Source: Eubacterium sp. CAG:252
GTDB lineage: Bacteria; Bacillota; Clostridia; Lachnospirales; Lachnospiraceae
DNA length: 64,000 bases
Assembly: GCA_000436535.1 (NCBI GenBank)
Contig: FR886331.1
Location: 77,868 to 141,867, forward strand
Direction: 5' to 3'
Positions 53,561 to 62,271 of this stretch are shown piece by piece. The first letter of the stretch is position 1, and each line of letters opens with the position of its first letter. Position numbers and translations under genes: made by a program. The notes under the pieces are model-generated. The model ran no database searches, was not told the DNA's origin, and saw nothing but the letters and a program-made list of their open reading frames with translations.

Positions 53561-55864
53561 ATGAAGAAGAAATTTATTATTCCACTGTCGGTTGCTGCTA
53601 TGACATTGGCATCAGTAACAGCAGTATCGGCAGCACAGGAACCAGCAGTTCAGCCACAGTATGGGGTTGTGTCAGACTATGAGATGGTTGGGGCATCAAA
53701 TTATGCTACATATGGTCAGTTTAAGTATTCTGTTAATTCTAATAATGAAGCAGTAATAAATGGACTTACTGATGAAGCAGCATCTGATACTGATATTCAT
53801 CTTATTATTCCAGCTAAGATTAATGGGTATAATGTAACAAGAATAGAAAATTCAGCATTCCAAAATAATGTTAATATTAAGAGTGTTGTATTCAGTGAAG
53901 GGCTTAAAACTATAGGGTATAATGCTTTTAATGGCTGTGTTAATCTTACAGGTACAATAACTATTCCGTCAACTGTAATAAGAGTTGGTGATACATATAA
54001 ATCAGGTGCTTTTAACAATACATCAATATCAAAGGTTGTGTTTAAAGAAGGAACAAGTAAAATTATAATTGGTAACTATGCATTTTCTGATTGTAAATCC
54101 TTAACAGAAGTTAACTTATCATCAAATGTTTCTGATATTTGTGATGGCGCTTTTAAAAATGATAGCAGTCTTGAAAATATAACGTTAAAAGCTGGTGCGT
54201 ATATTCTTAAAATATATGATAAAGCATTTATGAACACATCGATAAAAAATGTTGTATTTCCTGAAAATACATTAACTATTGGTGCTGATGCGTTCAATGG
54301 AGATGTGGAATTAACAAGTATAACACTTAATGAAAGATTAAGAACTATAGGTGAAGGTGCATTTAATGGATGTAATAATCTTAGTGGTAAGCTTGTTATT
54401 CCATCGACTGTAACTAAAATAGGGTATGATATGTATAGTTCAGGAGCATTTGCTGATACATCTATAACTTCTGTTGAGATTAAGGATGGAAGTGAAGGTC
54501 TTACTATTAATGGTAGCACATTTAAAAATTGTAAGATGCTTGAGAGTGTATCATTATCTGACAGAATTGTAAGTATAGGTTATTATGCATTTGAGAATGA
54601 CTCTAATTTATCAAGTGTTGAATTCAAAGAGGTACAGAGCAACTTAACTATAGGTAACTCTGCATTCCATAATACAGCTATTAAAGAAGTAAAGTTACCA
54701 TCAAAAACAAAAACAATAGGTAGATATGCTTTTAAAGATTGTGCGAAACTTGAAAAGATAGAATTTAATGAAGGTCTTACCAGCATAGGTGAGTCAGCTT
54801 TTACTAATTGTACTTCTTTAGGTGGTGTAATTAATATTCCATCAACAGTTACTTTAATTGAAACGTCATATGGAGATGGAGCATTTTATAACACAGATAT
54901 ATTTGGAGTTGTTATAGCAGATGGTAATTCGGGAATAAATATTGGAGTTAATGCATTTAATGGTTGTAAGAAGCTCGTATATGCAGACCTTTCAAACAGG
55001 GTAACTAATATAGGATATGGGGCCTTTAAGGATGATACATCATTACAGTGGGTTAAGATTAAGAAAGATAATTATGATTTATCTATAGACACATATGCGT
55101 TCCAAAATGCAAAATCATTAGAAAAGATATCTATTCCAAAGAGAACAACAATAAAATCTAGTACGTTTAAAGGCTGTACAGGTTTAAAGAATGTATATTA
55201 CTCAGGTTCAGAAAAAGATTATAGTAATTATGTTTCTGTGAATGAATATGAAAATTCAGCTTATAAGAAAGCAACTCTTACATACAACTACACAGATTAT
55301 GACACATGGGAAGTACCAAGCGAAACAGATAGTTCGCTCAATGGTCTTGCCCAGAATGAAAATGGTGTATGGAAGAATTATAAGAATGGCAAGGTTGATA
55401 CAGAATATACAGGACTTGTAGAATATAATGGAATATGGTTCTATGTTGCGGCAGGTGAAATAGACTGGGGTTATGCAGGACTTGTGGAATATAACGGAAT
55501 ATGGTTCTATGTATCAGGTGGTATGATAGACTGGAATTATACAGGACTTACATATTATGCTGATGTATGGTTCTATGTATCAGGCGGTGTTGTAGACTGG
55601 AATTACGTAGGACTTACTTATTACAATGATATATGGTTTTATGTATCAGATGGCATGGTAGACTGGAGCTATTCAGGTCTTGTATACTACAATGGAGCAT
55701 GGTTTGCTGTATCAGGAGGAACAATCAACTGGTCAACAACACTCGTAGAATATAACGGAATGTGGTTCTATGTATCAGGCGGTATGGTAGACTGGGATTA
55801 CACAGGAACATATGTGTTCTATGGTAATACATTTAATATCGTTGGCGGTGTTGTAGTGTGGTAG
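53561..55864 (+). CDS. Secreted BspA-type LRR protein with aromatic repeats
   Basis: 767 residues. Signal peptide 1-~25 (VSAA). Treponema/BspA-type leucine-rich repeats fill ~60-570, about 23 residues each, with the pattern IGxxAFxxCxxLxxVxLPxxVxxI. About eight C-terminal aromatic repeats (~595-767) take a variant form, YNGIWFYVSGGMIDWNYTG. BspA relatives bind host or bacterial surfaces. No sortase signal, so the aromatic repeats probably provide wall attachment. The start at 53561 is eight bases after GGAG; an ATG at 53555 is too close. A dedicated promoter and the following hairpin make it monocistronic. Confidence 0.88.
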   Translation: MKKKFIIPLSVAAMTLASVTAVSAAQEPAVQPQYGVVSDYEMVGASNYATYGQFKYSVNSNNEAVINGLTDEAASDTDIHLIIPAKINGYNVTRIENSAFQNNVNIKSVVFSEGLKTIGYNAFNGCVNLTGTITIPSTVIRVGDTYKSGAFNNTSISKVVFKEGTSKIIIGNYAFSDCKSLTEVNLSSNVSDICDGAFKNDSSLENITLKAGAYILKIYDKAFMNTSIKNVVFPENTLTIGADAFNGDVELTSITLNERLRTIGEGAFNGCNNLSGKLVIPSTVTKIGYDMYSSGAFADTSITSVEIKDGSEGLTINGSTFKNCKMLESVSLSDRIVSIGYYAFENDSNLSSVEFKEVQSNLTIGNSAFHNTAIKEVKLPSKTKTIGRYAFKDCAKLEKIEFNEGLTSIGESAFTNCTSLGGVINIPSTVTLIETSYGDGAFYNTDIFGVVIADGNSGINIGVNAFNGCKKLVYADLSNRVTNIGYGAFKDDTSLQWVKIKKDNYDLSIDTYAFQNAKSLEKISIPKRTTIKSSTFKGCTGLKNVYYSGSEKDYSNYVSVNEYENSAYKKATLTYNYTDYDTWEVPSETDSSLNGLAQNENGVWKNYKNGKVDTEYTGLVEYNGIWFYVAAGEIDWGYAGLVEYNGIWFYVSGGMIDWNYTGLTYYADVWFYVSGGVVDWNYVGLTYYNDIWFYVSDGMVDWSYSGLVYYNGAWFAVSGGTINWSTTLVEYNGMWFYVSGGMVDWDYTGTYVFYGNTFNIVGGVVVW

Positions 55865-55936
55865 TTGCGAATTAATGTATTCTATAATCGCAGCATTTTA
55901 GCTATGATTACCAGAGCGTATTGATATTATGATAAT

Positions 55937-56015
55937 ATGATACCGGAGTTAAAAGGTCTAATCCCACATGAGTCTGCTCATAAGTGTCTGAAAGACCTTG
56001 GACTCACAGCATCAT
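55937..56015 (+). repeat. Interspersed hairpin-rich element, copy C
   Basis: 79 bp from ATGATACC to ATCAT. Nested pairings are AAGGTCT/AGACCTT, CAC/GTG and ATGAG/CTCAT. It aligns with the reverse complement of 62142-62213 through AAGGTC, CCCACAT and CTGCTCATA. It has the same ends as elements A and B but a different middle. Confidence 0.7.
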
Positions 56016-56033
56016 ATATACAATGAAAATATA

Positions 56034-56077
56034 ACTGGCATATGTATGTGATAATTACGCATACATATGTCAGTTTT
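56034..56077 (+). terminator. Terminator, repeat of the hairpin at 53314
   Basis: ACTGGCATATGTATG (56034-56048) pairs with CATACATATGTCAGT (56060-56074) with one G-T pair, then TTT. It shares GGCATATGTATGTG with the terminator at 53314. Confidence 0.75.
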
Positions 56078-56170
56078 GTTATAAACAATAACATAGAGTT
56101 TGTTTTGCTTTCTTTTCTTGTATGTGCTAATCTATTGTTATATGGATTATGCGAAAGGAGTATGTTTCAT

Positions 56171-57694
56171 ATGAAAAAATTGTTAAAAAATACGATTGCG
56201 GCTGTGGCTGTTATACTTGGTATCGGCTTGGGACTGGGTATAGGACAGCAGAATTATGTGCAGGCGGCGCAGGATACTTATTCATTAAGTATGGCTGAAG
56301 ATAATAAGTGGTATTATTATAAGAATGGAGTTGTAGATACGGGCTATACAGGACTTGCATATAATGATTATGGCTGGTTCTATGTAAAAGATGGAACAAT
56401 AGACTGGGGCTATACAGGACTTGCATATAATGAAAACGGCTGGTTTTATGTAAACGGAGGAATATTAGACTGGAGTTATACAGGACTTGCATATAATGAA
56501 AATGGCTGGTTTTATGTAAACGGAGGAATATTAGACTGGAGTTATACGGGACTTGCAAGTAATGAAAACGGCTGGTTCTATATAAACGGAGGAATACTTG
56601 ACTGGAGTTATACAGGACTTGCAAGCAATGATTATGGCTGGTTCTATGTAAGCGGAGGTATGCTTGACTGGGGCTACACAGGAATGGCTTATAATGATTA
56701 TGGCTGGTGGTATGTGGTTGATGGTACACTTGACTATACATATACAGGCTTTGGAGTTAATGAATATGGTTCATGGCTGTATTGTGATGGACGTATCAGA
56801 TTTGACTATACTGGTAATGCAAGAAGAGGAACAACTATATATGTAATAGAAGCAGGCCGTGTTACACAGACAATAGAAATGCAATTAAATCTTAGTACTG
56901 ATAGTGAGTATTATAAGTATGAATATGCATATAAAACAGGTGATACTTCAGTATTGGAAACAGATAGTGAAAAGGCATTTTATAATGGTTTATCATCATA
57001 TCTGGATGCAGCATATGCATACGCAACACCTTATGAGCAGGAGTTAGCTGTACATAATTATATGGTTCTTAATTCAGAGTATGATTATTATAATTATATA
57101 AATGGTACAATCCCATACGTATCACATACGGCAGAAGGAATATTTGTGAATAGGACAGCAGTGTGTGATGGATATTCAAGTGCATTTAAGTTATGTATGG
57201 ATATATTAGGAATTCCTTGCGAGATTGTCACGGGTGAAGGCGATGGCGCAGCACATGCATGGAATGCAGTTATGCTTGATGGAGAATGGTATATGGTTGA
57301 TGTTACATGGGATGACCCTGTACCAGATAATCCGGGCGTTGTAAATTATGATTACTTTAATATCACTGATGAAAAGATGAGAAGAGACCATTCATATACA
57401 AGTGATATAAATGCTAATGGAACAAAGTATAATTATTATGCACAGCAGGAAAATTATTTCACTAATACAACAGATTATTATGAGTACCTTAATAAAAAGC
57501 TGTCAGAGGCATTAGAGTCAGGCGTGGAAAATGCAACTGTTGTAATATATGTAGAAAGTCTGGATGCACCAATAGATAGGGAATTTATAGATGCTTATAC
57601 GGATTATAGTAAGATAACAGCTAATTATCATTCAATAGGCTCAAGTAGCAGATATAGTTCTTATGTAATGATGATTGTATGGAGATTAAGCTAA
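56171..57694 (+). CDS. Secreted transglutaminase-like protein with aromatic repeats
   Basis: 507 residues. Signal segment 1-~32 (VQAA). About nine N-terminal aromatic repeats (~38-232), most of them NENGWFYVNGGILDWSYTG. The transglutaminase/protease-like domain (~280-440) has an intact triad: Cys332 (AVCDGYSSAF), His362 (HAWNAV) and Asp377 (VDVTWDDP). Bacterial secreted members cross-link, deamidate or hydrolyse proteins or peptides. A short unassigned C-terminal part follows. The start at 56171 is ten bases after AAAGGAG; the ATG at 56162 is only two bases away. It probably acts on wall or surface proteins while held by the repeats. Confidence 0.88.
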   Translation: MKKLLKNTIAAVAVILGIGLGLGIGQQNYVQAAQDTYSLSMAEDNKWYYYKNGVVDTGYTGLAYNDYGWFYVKDGTIDWGYTGLAYNENGWFYVNGGILDWSYTGLAYNENGWFYVNGGILDWSYTGLASNENGWFYINGGILDWSYTGLASNDYGWFYVSGGMLDWGYTGMAYNDYGWWYVVDGTLDYTYTGFGVNEYGSWLYCDGRIRFDYTGNARRGTTIYVIEAGRVTQTIEMQLNLSTDSEYYKYEYAYKTGDTSVLETDSEKAFYNGLSSYLDAAYAYATPYEQELAVHNYMVLNSEYDYYNYINGTIPYVSHTAEGIFVNRTAVCDGYSSAFKLCMDILGIPCEIVTGEGDGAAHAWNAVMLDGEWYMVDVTWDDPVPDNPGVVNYDYFNITDEKMRRDHSYTSDINANGTKYNYYAQQENYFTNTTDYYEYLNKKLSEALESGVENATVVIYVESLDAPIDREFIDAYTDYSKITANYHSIGSSSRYSSYVMMIVWRLS

Positions 57695-57735
57695 GTGATT
57701 TACAGGTTAAAAATGCAGCATTGGAGAAACAACGG

Positions 57736-58779
57736 ATGAGTAACAGATTAGTATTTCTTGATGACTTAAAAGGATTGTGTATATTATTAGTCGTTTTCTG
57801 TCATTTTGTTCTGCTGCCGGCAGATTCGGTGGCAGGCAATATAATTATGAGCATATGCTGGGTTGCGGTGCCATGCTTTATTATGACAACAGGATATCTT
57901 TTACATAAGAAAGAAACATTTGACTGGAAAAGATATTTCACAAGGCTTGTAACTACATACATAGTGTTCGTAGTATGGAGATTAATATATATGTGCGTTC
58001 AAAGTAACATATATGACGAAACACATACTGTAAGCGAATATATAAGAGCAACATTATTTGCGGCGGATATAAATGGTGTAGACTTCGGGGCGCTGTGGTA
58101 TATGAAGGCATATATTGTAATCTATCTTATATATCCGGTTACATGGTTTCTGTTCAGACACGATGGCAGGAAGTTTGTACTTGGTATGCTTATAGTAAGC
58201 TTCATAGGAGATATAGGCGTTGGTGCAGTTAATATATTGTTATCATATTTTGGCAGCTTTGATATAAGTTCGGTGAGTACACTTGTTCCATATACGAATT
58301 ATGCTTTTATGCTTACATATTTTCTTATAGGTGCATTTATGCATGAATACAGGGACGATATTAAAAACAAGATTAACAGATATATTCCGGTTATTTTATT
58401 TGTTGTGGGAGTGCTGCTTATTGTTCTTGAAAAGTATATAGAAACGAAAACAATGAGCTGGAATAACATATATCTTAATAATGGATATAAAAGAATATCG
58501 GTTATGCTTGCATCAATAGGGCTGTTTATGTGTTTTGATTATTACAGTTCTAATAAGGAAAATGTGTTTGGAAAATATGTAGGCCAGTGTACAATGGGAG
58601 TATATTATATACATTATATTCTACTGATATTGTGTGTGAAATATATATATCCATATATTAATATAGAAAATTATTCACTGGCAGCTAATCTTATAAAAAC
58701 TGTTGTAATGACTGCTGTGTGTATGGTGATAACTTGTATAGTAAGAAGAATTCCATTATTAAAGAAAATGGTTATGTAA
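57736..58779 (+). CDS. Acyltransferase 3 family membrane protein
   Basis: 347 residues with about ten membrane segments. It opens with the family motif RLVFLDDLKGLCILLVVFCH (helix-1 His), and LWYMKAYIVIYLIYPV follows. Probably O-acylates a surface sugar, as the relative at 47965 may do. The start at 57736 is preceded by TTGGAG at nine bases and lies 41 bases after the transglutaminase stop, so the two may be co-transcribed. An in-frame ATG at 57679 lies inside that gene and lacks a site. Confidence 0.88.
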   Translation: MSNRLVFLDDLKGLCILLVVFCHFVLLPADSVAGNIIMSICWVAVPCFIMTTGYLLHKKETFDWKRYFTRLVTTYIVFVVWRLIYMCVQSNIYDETHTVSEYIRATLFAADINGVDFGALWYMKAYIVIYLIYPVTWFLFRHDGRKFVLGMLIVSFIGDIGVGAVNILLSYFGSFDISSVSTLVPYTNYAFMLTYFLIGAFMHEYRDDIKNKINRYIPVILFVVGVLLIVLEKYIETKTMSWNNIYLNNGYKRISVMLASIGLFMCFDYYSSNKENVFGKYVGQCTMGVYYIHYILLILCVKYIYPYINIENYSLAANLIKTVVMTAVCMVITCIVRRIPLLKKMVM

Positions 58780-59022
58780 ATGCAGGTTTGTGTTTTTTGC
58801 TTTATTAATTAAAAGTACTGGATATATAACATTTAAAGTATTATACTTATAGCGGTATTCTTAGTGGTTAAACGCTTTGAAGATAAAGCAGCAAGGCATA
58901 TTATGATTTAGGAAATTGTAAGAATTGCATAGCAATGTATCAATATGGGTATATCAGTTAGGAATATAATTCCTTTTAACCCTGATATAATTATGTGCAT
59001 TGTGAGAAAAAAAGGAGGAAAT

Positions 59023-61785
59023 ATGATAAGGGATAAGTTCTTAAAGAACAAAAGAATTAAGAAATTGCTTGCATCAATGGCTGTATTTGTCAGTGCGGTG
59101 TGTGTAAGTACAGCAGTGTCTGGTTTTACCACACAGGTTTATGCAGAGGCAACTATTGGTACTAACATTTCAGTAAAGACATCAGACAATAATTATATAA
59201 GATGGGCAACACCTGTTAAGGCATATCTTGTCAATATTGGTGATGGAAATCTTATGAGAGTACAGTCTGATGGTTCTAATGTTTATGTAGAATATTATAA
59301 TTCAGAATTACAAGTTACGGATTATAAGCAGATTCCTACAGAACTTTCTGAGTTTGGTGGATTTTATGATGGTGCAGATGCTTATTATATAGTAAGCGGA
59401 CAGAGTAATCCATCAGAGTCAGCAGATGTAGAATGTTTCAGAATAACTAAGTACGATAAGTCATGGAACAGAATTACATCTACTGGTTTATATGATTGCA
59501 ACACAGTTGGACCATTTCAGGCTGGAAGCCTAAGAATGACAGAATCAGATGGATATCTGTTCATAAGAACAAGCCATACTATGTATAAGTCATCAGATGG
59601 TTATAATCATCAGGCAAATGTAACGATACAGGTTGATGAGAAGAATATGAATATTACGGATTCATTTACTAAGATTATGAATTCTGCGTATGGTTATGTA
59701 AGCCATTCATTTAATCAGTTTATTAAAACAGATGGTAATCATCTTGTTGCTGTAGACCATGGCGATGCTTATCCAAGAAGTATAGCACTTATAGAGTATC
59801 CAACAGATTTTACTACTGGTCAGTTTATTTCCAATATGGACTATTGGGGAGATAATTGCAAGTGTACATCTTTACTTAATATAGCTGGTACTACAGGTGA
59901 TAATACAACTAATGCATCAGTTGGTGGTTTTGAAGTGACAGACAGCGCATATATAGTTGCAGCTTCTTCTATAGACCAGGATAATAATGGTAAACTCAGA
60001 AATATATGCATACTTTCAAAGTCTAAAGCCGATGGAAATACTAAGATAAACTGGATTACAGATTATACAGGTGATGATTATTCAGCAACAACACCACATC
60101 TTGTTAAGATGGCTGATAACAGATACTTAGTTCTCTGGTGCAAGAGAAGCGATAGAGAGGGTACTGTATATTATACATTTGTAGATAATAATGGTAATCA
60201 GACTGATAAGATAAGAACTATGACGGGTAAGCTGTCACAGTGCGAGCCAGTTATGTATGGTGATATGGCTATATGGTATACAAGCGATGAGGATAGTGTA
60301 AGTTTTCATGGTATATTCAAGGATGGTTCAGCTTATGGAACAGAAAGAGGTCTGCTGCAGGAAGCTGATGGAACATGGAAGTACTATGTTAATGATGAGG
60401 TTGATTATGATTATACAGGACTTGCCAACAATGAATATGGCTGGTTTTACGTTAAAAATGGCGTATTAGATTGGAGCTACACAGGACTTGCCCAGAATGA
60501 GTATGGCTGGTTTTACGTTAACAATGGTGTGTTAGACTGGAGCTATACAGGACTTGCCCAGAACGAATATGGCTGGTTCTATGTTAACAATGGTGTATTA
60601 GATTGGAGTTATACAGGACTTGCAGAATATGCAGGAAACTGGTTTTATGTTTCAGGTGGCATATTAGACTGGGGTTATACAGGGCTTGCAGAATATGCAG
60701 GAAACTGGTTCTATGTTTCAGGTGGCATAGTTAACTGGAACTATACAGGACTTGTAGAGTATGCAGGAAACTGGTTCTATGTTTCAGGTGGTATAGTTGA
60801 CTGGAGTTATACAGGAACTGCAAGTAATGAATACGGTACATTTTATATAAAGAAAGGTGTACTCGATTGGAGTTATACAGGACTTGTATATAGTAAAGAT
60901 GGCACAGCTTATATAGTGAACGGCATTCTTGATAAGGACTATACAGGTGTAGTAGAGGATAGTGCAGGTGTTCTCTGGTATGTTGAAAATGGTATGGTTA
61001 ATAAAGAATATAATGGTTATGTAAAGAGTGATGATGTTACATATAAAGTAATAAATGGTATTGCAGTTAAGCATAATCATTTATATACATCTGAAGTAAC
61101 TAAAAAGGCAACATGTACTGAGGATGGTGAAAAGACATATACATGCTCAATATGTAATGATACTTACACAGAATCTATAGAAAAGACAGGTCATAAGTAT
61201 GTAGATACAGTAGTTGAGCCAACAGATACAGAAAAAGGTTATACAGAGCACACATGCTCAGTATGTGGAGATACATACAGGGATAATTACACTGATGTAA
61301 TAGTTCCGGAATATGAAGACGTAGATATTACAGAGGATAACTGGAAGGATTACTTATATGTATATGAATGTATAGTACCTGAATATGATGCTGATGGTAT
61401 AGCTAATCTTACATATTACTGCAGATTAGCTGTAAAGCCAGAGATAATGGAAAAACTTAACCCAGGGGAATATACTACAATAACATATGACATTAATTGC
61501 TTTGTTAATAGGAATTCAACTATATCATATGATTTTTCATCAGGTGAGGAAGAGTATATTGTAGATGAAGGCTGGACTAAGAAGAGAAATTTATTGGGTT
61601 CAATAGAAAATGAAACAGGAAAAATCAATATTGGCGGTTCTAACTCTGATTATAGCTATATATATCATACATACAAGGATGTAGATGATAAGGCTATGTC
61701 AGGTGATATTACTATGAACACAGTAAATACCTATATCCTGGAAATGGCTAGTGTAACAGGAAAGTTATCAGTAAGAAGCAACTAA
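59023..61785 (+). CDS. Secreted protein: unassigned N-terminal domain plus aromatic repeats
   Basis: 920 residues. Signal segment 1-~42 (VYAE). Residues ~45-440 form a beta-rich region with repeated short strands and turns; it may be a beta-propeller, but I recognise no family. About ten aromatic repeats (~443-680) include near-identical LAQNEYGWFYVNNGVLDWSY copies. Two CxxC modules of the common Lachnospiraceae surface type follow (TYTCSICNDTY, EHTCSVCGDTY; ~690-765), then a ~150-residue end domain. Start chosen by AGGAGG six bases before 59023. No sortase motif. Function unknown. Confidence 0.82.
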   Translation: MIRDKFLKNKRIKKLLASMAVFVSAVCVSTAVSGFTTQVYAEATIGTNISVKTSDNNYIRWATPVKAYLVNIGDGNLMRVQSDGSNVYVEYYNSELQVTDYKQIPTELSEFGGFYDGADAYYIVSGQSNPSESADVECFRITKYDKSWNRITSTGLYDCNTVGPFQAGSLRMTESDGYLFIRTSHTMYKSSDGYNHQANVTIQVDEKNMNITDSFTKIMNSAYGYVSHSFNQFIKTDGNHLVAVDHGDAYPRSIALIEYPTDFTTGQFISNMDYWGDNCKCTSLLNIAGTTGDNTTNASVGGFEVTDSAYIVAASSIDQDNNGKLRNICILSKSKADGNTKINWITDYTGDDYSATTPHLVKMADNRYLVLWCKRSDREGTVYYTFVDNNGNQTDKIRTMTGKLSQCEPVMYGDMAIWYTSDEDSVSFHGIFKDGSAYGTERGLLQEADGTWKYYVNDEVDYDYTGLANNEYGWFYVKNGVLDWSYTGLAQNEYGWFYVNNGVLDWSYTGLAQNEYGWFYVNNGVLDWSYTGLAEYAGNWFYVSGGILDWGYTGLAEYAGNWFYVSGGIVNWNYTGLVEYAGNWFYVSGGIVDWSYTGTASNEYGTFYIKKGVLDWSYTGLVYSKDGTAYIVNGILDKDYTGVVEDSAGVLWYVENGMVNKEYNGYVKSDDVTYKVINGIAVKHNHLYTSEVTKKATCTEDGEKTYTCSICNDTYTESIEKTGHKYVDTVVEPTDTEKGYTEHTCSVCGDTYRDNYTDVIVPEYEDVDITEDNWKDYLYVYECIVPEYDADGIANLTYYCRLAVKPEIMEKLNPGEYTTITYDINCFVNRNSTISYDFSSGEEEYIVDEGWTKKRNLLGSIENETGKINIGGSNSDYSYIYHTYKDVDDKAMSGDITMNTVNTYILEMASVTGKLSVRSN

Positions 61786-61900
61786 TTATATTAAGTGGTT
61801 TATTACAATATAAGAAGTTACAGCTCAAGTTAAGAACGTATGATATTTATAATCTGCGTGAAAATATAATATAGTATAAAGATATATAATACAAATATTA

Positions 61901-61946
61901 AAAATACGTCAGAATGGTATAAAAGCTGATTTCTGGCGTATTTTTT
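61901..61946 (+). terminator. Terminator
   Basis: AAAATACGTCAGAA (61901-61914) pairs with TTCTGGCGTATTTT (61931-61944) with one G-T pair, then TT. Confidence 0.85.
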
Positions 61947-62141
61947 GTTTACTTAATTGTTTATATATAATATACTATATCTAAAATTAGATTTACTTGT
62001 AACCGTGAACAGTATATATAATTATATTTGAACAAAATATGATAAAGTAATACACGCAATATTACAATCAGGTAAGATTATGTGTAATATTTGCCGATAT
62101 AATATATGATAGGGCTTTAAATTTGTGAACAGCATAATATT

Positions 62142-62213
62142 ATGATGTTGGGGTGAAAGCCACAACTATGAGCAGGTGTATGTGGGTGAATGACCTTGTG
62201 ACCATGGTATCAT
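62142..62213 (-). repeat. Interspersed hairpin-rich element, copy D
   Basis: 72 bp. Read on the minus strand it begins ATGATACC and ends CACCCCAACATCAT, the same ends as copies A-C. Its middle aligns with copy C through AAGGTC, CCCACAT and CTGCTCATA. It lies in the 486-base gap before the metalloprotease gene; apart from the terminator at 61901 the rest of that gap holds nothing I can assign. Confidence 0.7.
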
Positions 62214-62271
62214 ATATTGGGATACAAAAAGACAAGTATATATTAATCATAATACGAAAAGGAGGAAGTAT

